NCBI GenBank assembly: GCA_020049775.1
Contig: JAGVLO010000003.1
Location: forward strand, 248,001-312,000
Source: Alphaproteobacteria bacterium
GTDB lineage: Bacteria > Pseudomonadota > Alphaproteobacteria > Rickettsiales > SXRF01
Direction: 5' to 3'
Length of the DNA stretch: 64,000 nt
Positions 54,852 through 64,000 of the stretch are shown here, piece by piece. The first letter of the stretch is position 1. Each line of letters starts with the position of its first letter. The position numbers and the translations under genes were made by a program. The notes beneath the pieces are model-generated. The model saw only the letters and a program-made list of their open reading frames with translations, had not been told where the DNA came from and searched no databases.

Positions 54852-57800
54852 ATGTCCACTTCTTCAAAAAACTGGTCTGAATCAGCGGCATCACCCTTCT
54901 TTACCTTGTCACAGGCGAAGCTTGCGGAAGTGCTGCAATCCAGCATGCCGATGGAAGACCTCACGTCCGATCAACGCTTATATGCAAAAGCATTGCTGCT
55001 GCATGTTGCTTCTGACAGCGTCAATACCATGCATGAAGAAGCGCGGCTTTCCGGTAATCTGGCGGCGCGCATGTTGTCGCCCGCTTACAGCTTGGCGCGC
55101 GTCGGCCAGTATGAAGGAATGCTTTATGACCTGATAGACAAAGGCGATGTCGAGTCGGTACAGCAAACCACCAAGCGCCAGAAAATCACCAGCACTGCCC
55201 ATCCGAATTTCAGCCGCTCGCGCCTGCTTGTGCAGAAAACCGGCGAACTGAGCGCCGAACTTTCCAGTTTTACCCGTCAGGAACAGGCCGTACTGGAAAC
55301 GGAAGGGGTGTTGCCGGCAAACCGCGCCGGACGCATCAATGAAATACTGGTGGAACTTAAAGAGCTGCTTGACCCCCGAAAAAAACGCACCCGCCGCGAC
55401 GAGTTGCAGGAAACAGCACTTGATATCATCCCCGTTGCCATGAAAGCAGCCAGCGAGCAGGTGGAAATACTCAAACGCCGCAAATCACTGATCGGTGGTA
55501 GTGACGTAATTGATGGCGATATTACGATTGAAGATGGCGAACGCGAAGTTGACGGCGTTACCCGTAAGGTGCAAATCATTTCCTCTTCGGGTAAGGTTAA
55601 GAAGATGGAATTCAACAGCCTGAAGCAGCTGGAAGCGGTTGCTGCGCTTTTTCCTGAATATAACAACTGGTTTCTTGATGGCGACGGCAAGCGCACCTGT
55701 CACGTCTATGACGCGGAGCTTGCCATGCCTGCCGTCAAACGCGCTACCTACAAGGAATATCTGGAACAGCTAAAGAAGTTGCCGGACAAGATAGACGATT
55801 TTAACACGGTCAACTGGCGTCGGAAACTCGACCGCACGATTGATGCGCTTAAGGAAGTAGAGGCACTGGCGGCTGACCGCATGGAAGCCTTTAACGATTT
55901 GCATGATGCATACAAGGCATATAACGAGGATACACAGGATATCGAGCTACGCGCCGCTTACAGGCAGGCGCATGCGCATGCAGAAGAAACCAGTGTGAAA
56001 TATATCAACAAGCTAAACTCGACCACCGGTATCGAAGGCAAAACGGTGATACAGCTGCTTAAAGCCGATGATGCAGGATTGTTGCGCAGCCAGCTGGCGG
56101 AAAAACTGCAATCGGTATATGACGGCGCAACTCCGATGGACCGCGCACACAAGGAAGTGGCGGAAGATCTCTATATGAAATTGACGGCGTATGGCAATTA
56201 TGCCGTGCATATGCAGCGCCGCGAAAATGCCGTGCAATATAAGGAAGTGTTCGAATTTCTGGTGCAGAATAATCTGGAAATCAAAAAGGCTTTGTCAAAG
56301 GCGATCGATATACCTGAAGCCGACATACTGGCGCGGCTGGAAGAACCGGAAGTATATTCGCGCGCCGTGGAGATACTGGCCATCAGTGCTACTGACCCCA
56401 ATGACCCGCTGGCCGTGCGCGAAAATATTTTTAATTCCTATAAGCGCCTGGCCGCCAAGCTTGAGAAAGTTATTACGCAGCCTGGCACCACTCCTATCAT
56501 CGACACTAAGGCGTTGGTAATGAAGCCACTGCAGGACCGTGAGTTCCTCACGCTGGATGCGCTGGGTTGCTACAACATGGCGCGGTTGTATCCGGAAGCA
56601 TTTAAAGGCGGTTTTGTGATTGCGGAATTCGGCCAGCCGGATATTGACGTGCTGCGCGAGGGTTCGCAGGAAGATATCCAGTCGGAAGTGGTGCGCCTGT
56701 CGCGCACGGATATGCTGATGCAGGCGATGTTCTCGCATGCGATGGGGGCTGAGCAAGCTGCGCTTATTCCGCTGCATGAAGACCCTTCCACCATGAAATA
56801 CGCGCCGGATGCGCAGGCCCGCTTGCGTGACGCACCGCTGATGAATTACCTGCTGAAATGGTCAGGGTCCGATACGCCGGAAGGCGCACAGAAAAATGCG
56901 CGCCGCTATATCGATGGCAGTGGTAATGCGCAGCTGCTTACCGCTTACCAGAACCTGCAACGTTTTGGCTGCACGGATGAAGAGCTGGTAAAACGCGGAC
57001 TGGATGTTGGAAAACTCAAGACCACCTATGTACTTGAAGGACCCGACGATATGGAAGCCTGCAGCGATAATAACAAACGCTCCAGCACCATGGGTTCTGA
57101 AGAAGCCGAGCAATCCATCCGCGACAAAGCCATTGAAGCCAGCCGTCATGTGGTAACGTTAGGCGATAATAACTATGTGGTAGTAAAACCCAAATATCTG
57201 GGGCAGGGCGGTGCGATTGCACGCGCCACCAAAGTGCCGCTGGATACGCAGCAGGCCACCTGGCAGGGCGAGCAGCTGGCGAGCCTGAGTCCGAAATCGA
57301 TTGCGTTCATGGCATATAATAATACGCTTGGCCGGCTTTACCTGTCACAGGAAGCCGCTATTGGCAGCAAGCCGAGCGAACAGCTTTATACCATGGCTTC
57401 AGAAAATCCGTTTCATATCGGCAATATGCTGGGCTTCCCGGGCAACGCCGTGACCAGTCATGAACGCGGGCTGATGGACGCCACGATAAGCGCCCGTATT
57501 GCCTCCACGCGCGATGACCCGCGCTATAATACATTCCTGCAAAAATATGGTGAACCCGCGCCAAACTACAGTGCGCGTCCCAATGCCAAGGGCGGGCGTC
57601 CTGAAACATTCAATTCCGGCCGTGCGATTGGTATCGCTGCCAAGGAAGCAGGTATCTGGTCTAACGTGATTGGTATTGTCGAGATGTTTGATTTCGGCAA
57701 GAAGGGCGCTGGAAAAGATCAAATTACCGAAGCCAGCGCAGTTGATATCCGCCGCTGGATGAAGAAGGATTTTTATATCCAGCACATGCTGACGGCAGGT

Positions 57801-58364
57801 GCGCTGGTTGCCAACTTTGTCAATTTGGAAGAAAAATGGGCGCGTGGCGATATACAGTATAAGGAGCAAGGCGGCGATATTACTCTGACCAAAAAGAGCG
57901 CTACCGTTTCGCTGGACACATTGAAATCAGCCTACGACCAGAAACTCAAGGAATACAAAGACCCTAAAACAGGCGTGGTATTTGATGCAGGCGATCTGGT
58001 GATGGCGCACTTAAGTGACCAGTTCTGCCGCCTTAAAAAGGGACTGCATGCCGTATATCCGGGTAAGAAAGACATGATAGATCTTTTCGATAAGACACAC
58101 CAGCCGACCATCACAGCCTATAAGGGGCTGTATGACGAAGTGCTAAAGCGCCTGCAGGAAACCAAGAAAGTAAGAAAACAACTGGCTGAAAAGCCGGCAG
58201 AGGAACACAGCGAAGAAGACAAGAAAGCACTCAAAGACCGCGAGCTGCTTGAAGGCGCATATTACGTCATGTTTGAAAGTGGTGACGGCATCTTCCCCAT
58301 CCCGGGCCTGCTCGAGCAGGGGTTGTATAACAAAGTAAAGTCTGCAGCTACCAGTATAACCTGA
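54852..58364 (+). CDS. Very divergent phosphoenolpyruvate-carboxylase-like protein, altered active site
   Basis: A 1170-aa soluble protein, longer than normal PEP carboxylase (about 880-970). Landmarks fall in the PEPC order: STAHPNFSRSRLLV (His117, TAHPTE in PEPC); ALGCYNMARLYPEAFKGGFV then QPDIDVL from about 570; CSDNNK (738-742, YSDSxKD); LGQGGAIAR (783-791, HGRGGSIGR); TWQGEQ (803-808, TxQGE); SGRAIGIAAKEAGIWSNVIG from 922 (LRAIPWIFAWTQNR). His117, Asp739, Lys742 and QGE are kept, but TE becomes NF, the HGRGG Arg becomes Gln785, and no RNTG end is present. Ordinary PEP-to-oxaloacetate activity is therefore doubtful. No signal peptide; no partner gene. Confidence 0.72.
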   Translation: MSTSSKNWSESAASPFFTLSQAKLAEVLQSSMPMEDLTSDQRLYAKALLLHVASDSVNTMHEEARLSGNLAARMLSPAYSLARVGQYEGMLYDLIDKGDVESVQQTTKRQKITSTAHPNFSRSRLLVQKTGELSAELSSFTRQEQAVLETEGVLPANRAGRINEILVELKELLDPRKKRTRRDELQETALDIIPVAMKAASEQVEILKRRKSLIGGSDVIDGDITIEDGEREVDGVTRKVQIISSSGKVKKMEFNSLKQLEAVAALFPEYNNWFLDGDGKRTCHVYDAELAMPAVKRATYKEYLEQLKKLPDKIDDFNTVNWRRKLDRTIDALKEVEALAADRMEAFNDLHDAYKAYNEDTQDIELRAAYRQAHAHAEETSVKYINKLNSTTGIEGKTVIQLLKADDAGLLRSQLAEKLQSVYDGATPMDRAHKEVAEDLYMKLTAYGNYAVHMQRRENAVQYKEVFEFLVQNNLEIKKALSKAIDIPEADILARLEEPEVYSRAVEILAISATDPNDPLAVRENIFNSYKRLAAKLEKVITQPGTTPIIDTKALVMKPLQDREFLTLDALGCYNMARLYPEAFKGGFVIAEFGQPDIDVLREGSQEDIQSEVVRLSRTDMLMQAMFSHAMGAEQAALIPLHEDPSTMKYAPDAQARLRDAPLMNYLLKWSGSDTPEGAQKNARRYIDGSGNAQLLTAYQNLQRFGCTDEELVKRGLDVGKLKTTYVLEGPDDMEACSDNNKRSSTMGSEEAEQSIRDKAIEASRHVVTLGDNNYVVVKPKYLGQGGAIARATKVPLDTQQATWQGEQLASLSPKSIAFMAYNNTLGRLYLSQEAAIGSKPSEQLYTMASENPFHIGNMLGFPGNAVTSHERGLMDATISARIASTRDDPRYNTFLQKYGEPAPNYSARPNAKGGRPETFNSGRAIGIAAKEAGIWSNVIGIVEMFDFGKKGAGKDQITEASAVDIRRWMKKDFYIQHMLTAGALVANFVNLEEKWARGDIQYKEQGGDITLTKKSATVSLDTLKSAYDQKLKEYKDPKTGVVFDAGDLVMAHLSDQFCRLKKGLHAVYPGKKDMIDLFDKTHQPTITAYKGLYDEVLKRLQETKKVRKQLAEKPAEEHSEEDKKALKDRELLEGAYYVMFESGDGIFPIPGLLEQGLYNKVKSAATSIT

Positions 58365-58392
58365 TCTGGTATCAACTAATTCGTATTGTCTT

Positions 58393-58977
58393 TTATGGGC
58401 TAAGCGTTGTCAGCGCACCTTGCCGTGGGCGGTGCAATGCAATTTTGTATATGCTTTGCGGCCGCAAGCTGGTGATAATCGAGCTGGTGATGGGCAGTAG
58501 CGGGCGGTAACTATAGCGTACTTCCGCTGCAATGAGATCTTGCCCGCGTGGGATGACATAACCGCTGGGCAAAGGCACGTTGCTGCTACCCTGTCCGCCC
58601 AGTGCGCTGCTTTCTGTACCCAGCCGTTTTTGCTGCCAGGGAATGCAGTTAGTAGAGTTGGCCCTGCAAGAACCGACTGCCGATGTGAAAGAACCAACCG
58701 AACTGAAAATAACCGTGCCGCTGAAGGTGAAGGGTTTCATAATCTGCGGAATAGTACTCGCAAAGGTATTGAGATCGCGGTTGCGTACAATATTTCCCTG
58801 CGCCACAAAATCGGCCATGGCATTGGCTGCTTTGTCCAGCTTTAGGTTGAGGATAGCAAAGCGTGATACTTCCGCTGTACCCACAAGAAGTAAAACCAAT
58901 ATTGGCAGTGCAAGCGCAAACTCTATAAGTGCCGCGCCTGTATTGCATTTTATGAATCCAGAGTTTTTACCGTGCAT
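58393..58977 (-). CDS. TadE-like pseudopilin, distal copy
   Basis: A 194-aa protein. A short N-terminus with Gly-Ala-Ala (CNTGAALIEFALALPILVLLLVG) and one hydrophobic helix match TadE-like proteins, which are cleaved by prepilin peptidase and help build Tad pili. The rest is a Ser/Thr-rich periplasmic domain with a Cys pair (SCRANSTNC). It overlaps the upstream TadE-like gene by an ATGA, so the two are translated together. Confidence 0.87.
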   Translation of the reverse strand: MHGKNSGFIKCNTGAALIEFALALPILVLLLVGTAEVSRFAILNLKLDKAANAMADFVAQGNIVRNRDLNTFASTIPQIMKPFTFSGTVIFSSVGSFTSAVGSCRANSTNCIPWQQKRLGTESSALGGQGSSNVPLPSGYVIPRGQDLIAAEVRYSYRPLLPITSSIITSLRPQSIYKIALHRPRQGALTTLSP

Positions 58978-59555
58978 CAGAATTCCTCGTTACGCACGGT
59001 GGAGACGGCTGTCAGCGTGATATTCCCCCCGCTGTCGCCGATGATATTGCGCAGTAGCGGCGTGAAAAGCGCCCATGGGTATGATACACGGTAGAGTACC
59101 ACATCACCTGCGCCACCGGCACTGTTGTTGCCCATGTCGCGGTCCCATGCAGCGTTGCCGTTGACGTCAATAAAATTGACACCGGGAGTACCTGGGCAAG
59201 GCGTGTTGGTAATGCATGGTTCGGGCTGCCCTACATTGGAAAAGTCGCGGTAAGATAGCGTACTGACGGTAAGGCGCGAAGGCGTCAGGTAGCCACCCGA
59301 CAGGCGCAGAACGGTGCTACGGATATATTGCTCACGCGTTTGGCCGCCGGTGGTAAAACCTGTTTTTCCAACACGTGAGGCAACAGCTGTGGCGCCTTCC
59401 AGCACTGCGTTGGTAAAAAGCACTAGCCCCATTTCAACCGTGCCTATCATAATCAGAAATAGTGCCGGTGCGATTATGGCAAACTCAATAGCCGTACTCC
59501 CCTCTGTATGGCGTGATAGGGCATGATTATGGGAGTTAGTGCGTGTTTTTTTCAT
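58977..59555 (-). CDS. TadE-like pseudopilin, proximal copy
   Basis: A 192-aa protein. The start carries an Arg-rich leader, then TEGSTAIEFAIIAPALFLIMIGTVEMGLVLF, the TadE pattern of Gly, Glu at +5 and a hydrophobic helix. A periplasmic domain with one Cys pair (PCITNTPCPGTPG) follows. It is the first gene of a two-gene unit and is divergent from the TadG-like gene. Confidence 0.88.
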   Translation of the reverse strand: MKKTRTNSHNHALSRHTEGSTAIEFAIIAPALFLIMIGTVEMGLVLFTNAVLEGATAVASRVGKTGFTTGGQTREQYIRSTVLRLSGGYLTPSRLTVSTLSYRDFSNVGQPEPCITNTPCPGTPGVNFIDVNGNAAWDRDMGNNSAGGAGDVVLYRVSYPWALFTPLLRNIIGDSGGNITLTAVSTVRNEEF

Positions 59556-59738
59556 ATCCGCAGGTCATCTATGGCAATTTATCATCATACCATTGCTGAC
59601 ACACCTTCTCAAGCTAAGCTACACATCAAATGCCCAATAATTAACTGAAAATTAACCAATTTCCTACAAATCACGTGCTAAAAGACGCTATTTCCGGTAT
59701 CCTGTAAGCTTAGATATTTCGTGGATTTACGGTCGGCT

Positions 59739-61052
59739 ATGTTCAAAGTTCTGCGCTCGCTGTGCGGGCTGATACACAATAAATCAGGCAGTACAATGGT
59801 GTTGATTGCCGTTACGCTGCCACTGTTGGTCAGTGTTATGGCGGTGACGGTGGACCTGACACGCGTGTACGTTGCGCAAACCAAGGTGCAGACCGCGCTG
59901 GATACGGCGCTCACGGGCGCGGTAGCAGCAGGCGGGACATTGCCCACGGTTTCAGCGGAAACGACACGCCTTTTCAATGCGAATTTCCCTGTGGGTTATA
60001 TGGGTGTAACACTTACAGGCATTGCAGTATCTCAACCATCGTCCGGTGTATTTAATGCCACGGTTACGGCACGTGTACCCACCACCGTTCTTGGCATGGG
60101 ATCTGGAAGCCTAACAACGCTTTCTATTCTTTCGCAGGTGACCAGCGGTTACCAGACCAGTTCGCAAAAAAGCCTTGAGATGGCAATCGTGATTGATAAC
60201 AGCGCTTCCTTCAGTACCACGGAGCGCGGTAGCGTGCGCACATCGGCTTATAACATGGTCAACACTATATTTGGCACAGCAGTGACACTATCGAACGTGC
60301 ATGTGTCGGTAGTGCATTATAATAATATGGTCAATATCGGCGCCGGACGTTCGAGCTGGATTCAGCCAACGCATAGAACCTTGTACACGTTGCTGTCAAC
60401 TTTCTTAGGGCTTGGCCCTGCGTCGAACCGCAATTCCGATTCGCCACCCAATACGATGAGTGATTTCAGCAATGCAGCACCAACGGTGGCGTCCGCGCTG
60501 TTCCGCATTCCAAGGAGTGCTTCTACCTTCACATCACAAACCGATTCTCTGTCGCTTTCTCCCCGTCTTGGTGTCATCAGTTTTGCCCAGAACAATAAGA
60601 ACACTATCCGCACAGCCATTGATACTTCCATCAATTCACGGGGTACACGCACTAATGTGGGACTGATGTGGGGGTGGTTTACGTTGTCGCCGACATGGCG
60701 TGGCATATGGAGTGCAAGTATTCCTACCAAGCCTGCCAATTTTGGCCCGCTCATGAACAAATCGATGGTGCTTATTACCGGAGGAAAGAACAACGTATTT
60801 TTAGGTGTAAGCGGAACTTCGGATGACAATAAAAGCACTGCGCTGCTTTGCTCTGCCATTAAGGCACAGGGTATTACACTTTACGTGGTGGGCTATGATT
60901 CTTCGCCGAGCAATCTGGATGAAACGCAGCTTAGCAGCTGTGCCAGCCGTCCGAATTTCTATTTCTATGCGGCGAACTCTACCGACCTGAATACTATGTT
61001 GCTGAAAATAGCAGGCGATATTTCATTCAACACGCTGCGCTTAAGCCAATAA
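59739..61052 (+). CDS. TadG-like pilus assembly protein with von Willebrand A domain
   Basis: About 437 aa. An N-terminal helix (GSTMVLIAVTLPLLVSVMAVTVDLTRVYVAQTK) matches the TadE/G N-terminus. From about residue 150 a von Willebrand factor A domain follows, with a MIDAS-like AIVIDNSASF and later SMVLITGGKNN. TadG-like proteins anchor or organise the Tad pilus in the envelope. The ATG at 59739 is chosen over a GTG at 59721. It shares a 183-bp divergent region with the TadE pair. Confidence 0.88.
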   Translation: MFKVLRSLCGLIHNKSGSTMVLIAVTLPLLVSVMAVTVDLTRVYVAQTKVQTALDTALTGAVAAGGTLPTVSAETTRLFNANFPVGYMGVTLTGIAVSQPSSGVFNATVTARVPTTVLGMGSGSLTTLSILSQVTSGYQTSSQKSLEMAIVIDNSASFSTTERGSVRTSAYNMVNTIFGTAVTLSNVHVSVVHYNNMVNIGAGRSSWIQPTHRTLYTLLSTFLGLGPASNRNSDSPPNTMSDFSNAAPTVASALFRIPRSASTFTSQTDSLSLSPRLGVISFAQNNKNTIRTAIDTSINSRGTRTNVGLMWGWFTLSPTWRGIWSASIPTKPANFGPLMNKSMVLITGGKNNVFLGVSGTSDDNKSTALLCSAIKAQGITLYVVGYDSSPSNLDETQLSSCASRPNFYFYAANSTDLNTMLLKIAGDISFNTLRLSQ

Positions 61053-61071
61053 TTCTTGGGCCAGTAATTTC

Positions 61072-61983
61072 CTACTCACCTTCATAAATCATAGTGCCTG
61101 CACCATATTTGGTGAAGGTTTCAAGTAATATGACATGCGGCAAGCGGCCATCGAGAATATGCGCTGCCTCGACGTCGTTTTCCAGTGCATGAATGCAGGT
61201 TTCTATTTTTGGAATCATGCCGCCGGAAATGGTTTTTTCCTTCATCAGCTTTCTCGCCTCACGAATGGTCAGCTCGCTGACGAGGTCTTTGTTTTTGTCC
61301 AGCACTCCAGGCACATCGGTAAGGATAATCAGCTTGGCGGCGCCAAGGGCAGCGGCGATTGCACCGGCTGCTGTATCGGCGTTGATGTTGAAGGTCTCGC
61401 CGTTCGAACCCATGCCGATAGGCGCGATGACAGGAATAATATTTGATTCAGCGAATTCCTGAATGATCATTGGATTGATGCGCATTGGTTCGCCGACGAA
61501 GCCGAGATCGAGGATTTTTTCGATATTGGAATCGGGGTCGCGTACACTGCGGCGTAGTTTACGCGCTTCAATCAGCTGGCCGTCCTCGCCGGAAATACCG
61601 ATGGCGATGCCACCGGCGGCATTGATTTCTGATACGATTTGCTTATTAATAGAGCCGGATAGCACCATTTCCACGATTTCCACGGTGGCGGAATCGGTGA
61701 CGCGCAGGCCATCTACGAAAGAACTTTGGATTTTAAGGCGATCGAGCATTTTGCCAATCTGTGGCCCGCCACCATGTACTACAATAGGATTGATGCCTAC
61801 CTGCTTCAGCAGCACGATATCCTGCGCGAATTGTTGCGCCAGCTTTCCATCACCCATGGCATGACCGCCGTATTTGATGACAAAAGTCTCATCGGCGAAC
61901 TGGCGCATGTAGGGCAGCGCCTCTGACAAGGTGGCTGCGGTTTTGAGCCAGGTATCCGGTGTTTTCAGTTCTTTGGTCTTCAT
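61072..61983 (-). CDS. argB: Acetylglutamate kinase
   Basis: A 303-aa enzyme of arginine synthesis that phosphorylates N-acetylglutamate. [20 protein letters not shown], and the Asn/Asp-rich [18 protein letters not shown] plus [15 protein letters not shown] are typical. The ATG at 61983 ([10 protein letters not shown]) is chosen over upstream codons. It follows engB by 7 bp on the same strand. Confidence 0.96.
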   Translation of the reverse strand: MKTKELKTPDTWLKTAATLSEALPYMRQFADETFVIKYGGHAMGDGKLAQQFAQDIVLLKQVGINPIVVHGGGPQIGKMLDRLKIQSSFVDGLRVTDSATVEIVEMVLSGSINKQIVSEINAAGGIAIGISGEDGQLIEARKLRRSVRDPDSNIEKILDLGFVGEPMRINPMIIQEFAESNIIPVIAPIGMGSNGETFNINADTAAGAIAAALGAAKLIILTDVPGVLDKNKDLVSELTIREARKLMKEKTISGGMIPKIETCIHALENDVEAAHILDGRLPHVILLETFTKYGAGTMIYEGE

Positions 61984-61990
61984 AGCAGTC

Positions 61991-62605
61991 TCACTTTGTA
62001 TGTACGAATGGCAGTAATTGTTCCTGAAGCATGTCAATGCCGCTTTTGGTTTCTGCACTGGTAGCAATCAGTACCGGATGCGCTGCAACGTGGGATTTTA
62101 ACGCTTTCTCTGTGCTTTGCAATACAGTGTTTAGGTCCTTTTCCGACACGGTATCGGTCTTGGTCAACACAATCTGGTAGCTGACGGCGGTTTCATCCAG
62201 CATGTCCATGAATTCGTCGTCGGGTTTCATAACACCCCGTCGCGCGTCTATCAGTACGCAGGCACGCTTAAGGCTGGTGCGGCCCAGCAGGTACTGGCGG
62301 ATAAGATGATCCCACTCGCCTTTCTGCTGTTTTGAGACTCTGGCAAAGCCGTAGCCCGGCATATCCACAATCACCAGCCCCTCGCCGACAGTAAAAAAAT
62401 TGAGCTGTTTTGTAGCACCCGGGTTTTGTGAGGTACGCGCCAGCGCTTTTTGCCCTACCAGCGCGTTGACAAGGCTGGATTTGCCGACATTGGAGCGGCC
62501 GATGAAAGCAATCTCCGGCAGCGTTACCGGTGGCAGCGATTCAAGGGTTGCCGCCCCTGCAATAAACTGGCAGGGACTGCGGAAAAAATTAAGGCCGATG
62601 TTCAT
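61991..62605 (-). CDS. engB: Ribosome biogenesis GTPase EngB/YsxC
   Basis: A 204-aa GTPase for late 50S assembly and cell division. [12 protein letters not shown] (G1), GATKQLN (G2), [10 protein letters not shown] (G3) and TKTD (G4) are intact. It starts directly after the yidC stop on the same strand, the common yidC-engB-argB arrangement of alphaproteobacteria. Confidence 0.96.
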   Translation of the reverse strand: MNIGLNFFRSPCQFIAGAATLESLPPVTLPEIAFIGRSNVGKSSLVNALVGQKALARTSQNPGATKQLNFFTVGEGLVIVDMPGYGFARVSKQQKGEWDHLIRQYLLGRTSLKRACVLIDARRGVMKPDDEFMDMLDETAVSYQIVLTKTDTVSEKDLNTVLQSTEKALKSHVAAHPVLIATSAETKSGIDMLQEQLLPFVHTK

Positions 62606-64000
62606 TTAGGCAGCAGCCCCGGAAGCCTTGGCGTGTTTGTTGTGGCGTTCCTTTTGTGCTTTGTGGCGCTTGGTAATCAAAGCTTGCTGGCCGATGGACA
62701 GAACGTTGCTCCATGTCCAGTACAGCACTAGGCCTGCCGGCATTTTTGCAAATATCACCAGCATGAAATATGGCATGTAGGCAAAGACTTTTGCTTGCGT
62801 CGGGTCAGTGGGTTTAGGTTGCTGTCTCATTTGTATGATCATACTTGCGCACATAAGAATCGGCAGTACGCCCAGATGCAGCCAGCCAGGAGCGCCCCAT
62901 TCAAGTAGTCCGAAAGCGGTGAATATATTTGATGTATCCATGTCGGAAAGGTCCGTCAGCAAGCCGAAGAAAGGCGCGTGGCGCATTTCGATGGTGACAT
63001 AAAGCACTTTATACAGCGCGAAGAATACCGGCATCTGTATGAGTACGGGCAAACAGCCGGATGCCGGATTGACCTTTTCGCGCTTGTAGAGCGCCATCAT
63101 TTCCTTGTTAAGCGCAATCTGGTCACCAATATAACGTTCGCGCAGCTTGGCAACCTCCGGCTGCAGTTCGCGCATTTGCGTGGCGGCTTTGTAGGATTTG
63201 TTTGCCAGCGGAAACATGCACAGCTTGACGACAACGGTCAGCAGGAGAATGGCGATGCCGAAATTGCCTACGAGGTGATAAAAGAAATTGAGCATCTGGA
63301 ACATCGGTTTGCTCATAAAATAGAGCGTACCGAAATCCACTGCGCGGTCGAAGAATGGTATGGGCGCATCTTTGTTGTCGCCTGCGGCATAGCGGTCGAG
63401 TAGCGCCACTTCCTTGGCGCCGGCAAACAGCCGCACGCTGTAATTAGATGTGGCGTCCGGTGCGATGGTGATGGTTTTACCAAGGTAATCTGTCTGGTAG
63501 CGGTCCTGCCCGTTTTTCTGGTAATAGCTGAAAGTGACTTTGTAATTCTCGTCATTGGGAATGAGTGCTGCCAGCCAGTATTTATCCACAATACCCAGCC
63601 ATCCCGTTACATCGTCGTAGGCGATATTTTTCTTTTCATGCAGGTCACTGTATGGCACTTCGTTCAGCGTTCCCTGCATCACGCCGATAGGGCCTTCATG
63701 AAGGATGGCGTTATATTGCTGTTTGGACTGGTGATGCGAACGGTTGATGTAGGCGTAAGGCAGGAGTGATACTTCCTTGCCGCTTTTGTTTTCTACCTTC
63801 TGCACGATATTGAACATGTAATGTTCGTCCAGCGAGATGGCGAGGTGGAAGATGATACCGCTGCCGTTATCCCAGCTCAGATTGACGGTTTCACCTGCGC
63901 CAAGCGTTGTTTTGTCTGCCTTCCACGGAGTTTTTGCATCCGGCACTTTCACGCTGCCGTCTGCGGACACCCAGCCGATTTGCGAGAAATAGGCCGACTC
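62606..64000 (-). CDS. yidC: Membrane protein insertase YidC, 5' end beyond window
   Basis: The visible 464 residues cover most of the periplasmic domain and the whole insertase core; the start lies to the right of the window, since the frame is open through 64000 and reads ESAYFSQIGWVS at the edge. The C-terminal half has the five-helix core (MPVFFALYKVLYVTIEMRHAPF, PAGLVLYWTWSNVLSIGQQAL) and a basic tail. It inserts proteins into the inner membrane. Confidence 0.96.
   Translation of the reverse strand, partial: ESAYFSQIGWVSADGSVKVPDAKTPWKADKTTLGAGETVNLSWDNGSGIIFHLAISLDEHYMFNIVQKVENKSGKEVSLLPYAYINRSHHQSKQQYNAILHEGPIGVMQGTLNEVPYSDLHEKKNIAYDDVTGWLGIVDKYWLAALIPNDENYKVTFSYYQKNGQDRYQTDYLGKTITIAPDATSNYSVRLFAGAKEVALLDRYAAGDNKDAPIPFFDRAVDFGTLYFMSKPMFQMLNFFYHLVGNFGIAILLLTVVVKLCMFPLANKSYKAATQMRELQPEVAKLRERYIGDQIALNKEMMALYKREKVNPASGCLPVLIQMPVFFALYKVLYVTIEMRHAPFFGLLTDLSDMDTSNIFTAFGLLEWGAPGWLHLGVLPILMCASMIIQMRQQPKPTDPTQAKVFAYMPYFMLVIFAKMPAGLVLYWTWSNVLSIGQQALITKRHKAQKERHNKHAKASGAAA

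Overview
This window looks like chromosomal DNA of an alphaproteobacterium with a middling GC content. The order rplU-rpmA-obgE-proB-proA-nadD-rsfS-rlmH ... gpmI-envC-ctp-polysaccharide deacetylase-rppH is typical of that class, as are coq7, the zapA-6S RNA-fthC block and the ADP-forming acyl-CoA synthetase/GNAT fusion. I cannot place it to order. Genes for proline and arginine synthesis, c-di-GMP signalling, Tad-type pilin parts and a secretin point to a cell that is not a strongly reduced endosymbiont. I see no rRNA, insertion sequence, prophage or CRISPR array.

Layout. 1-3.1 kb: a fused 2-oxoacid dehydrogenase E1 (minus strand, running off the left edge) and a methyltransferase. 3.1-8.9 kb: an accessory block with a protein of unknown function, an 818-aa protein plus a small partner, and a serralysin-like metalloprotease. 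9.1-12.2 kb: an overlapping surface-glycan operon (TPR/GT9-like protein, polysaccharide pyruvyl transferase, CheR-like methyltransferase). 12.3-14.2 kb: an atypical signal peptidase I behind an unknown gene. 14.4-14.6 kb: tRNA-Ser(CGA) whose 5' end is caught in an 83-bp tandem duplication. 14.9-18.2 kb: a CHASE-PAS-GGDEF diguanylate cyclase and a protein with a pyrophosphatase-like domain. 18.3-30.9 kb: the long housekeeping run. 31-36.3 kb: an AT-rich membrane glycosyltransferase, an NAD-synthetase-like protein, an acyltransferase and tRNA-Leu(CAA). 36.4-46.4 kb: dsbB, coq7, a secretin with two membrane proteins, a nitronate-monooxygenase-like protein, a Flp pilin, polA and an esterase. 46.4-48.7 kb: a repeat-built protein of unknown function. 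49.1-54.6 kb: zapA, 6S RNA, fthC, a phosphodiesterase, the acyl-CoA synthetase fusion and yaaA. 54.9-58.4 kb: a 1170-aa protein that reads as a very divergent PEP carboxylase. 58.4-61.1 kb: TadE-like and TadG-like genes. 61.1-64 kb: argB, engB, yidC (running off the right edge).

The most unusual feature is a set of large proteins without signal peptides scattered singly between housekeeping genes. Several look built on enzyme folds: PEP carboxylase (54.9 kb), NAD synthetase (32.8 kb), inorganic pyrophosphatase (17.0 kb) and metzincin protease (7.1 kb). The first two carry altered active-site motifs. Beside them are proteins with no recognisable enzyme fold: the 818-aa protein ending in a domain with SGHYRP, and the repeat-built 759-aa protein. 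Together they look like a lineage-specific group, possibly repurposed enzymes or secreted effectors. That grouping is inference from layout and motifs, not a demonstrated system.

All functional calls come from reading motifs by eye; no database search was run.
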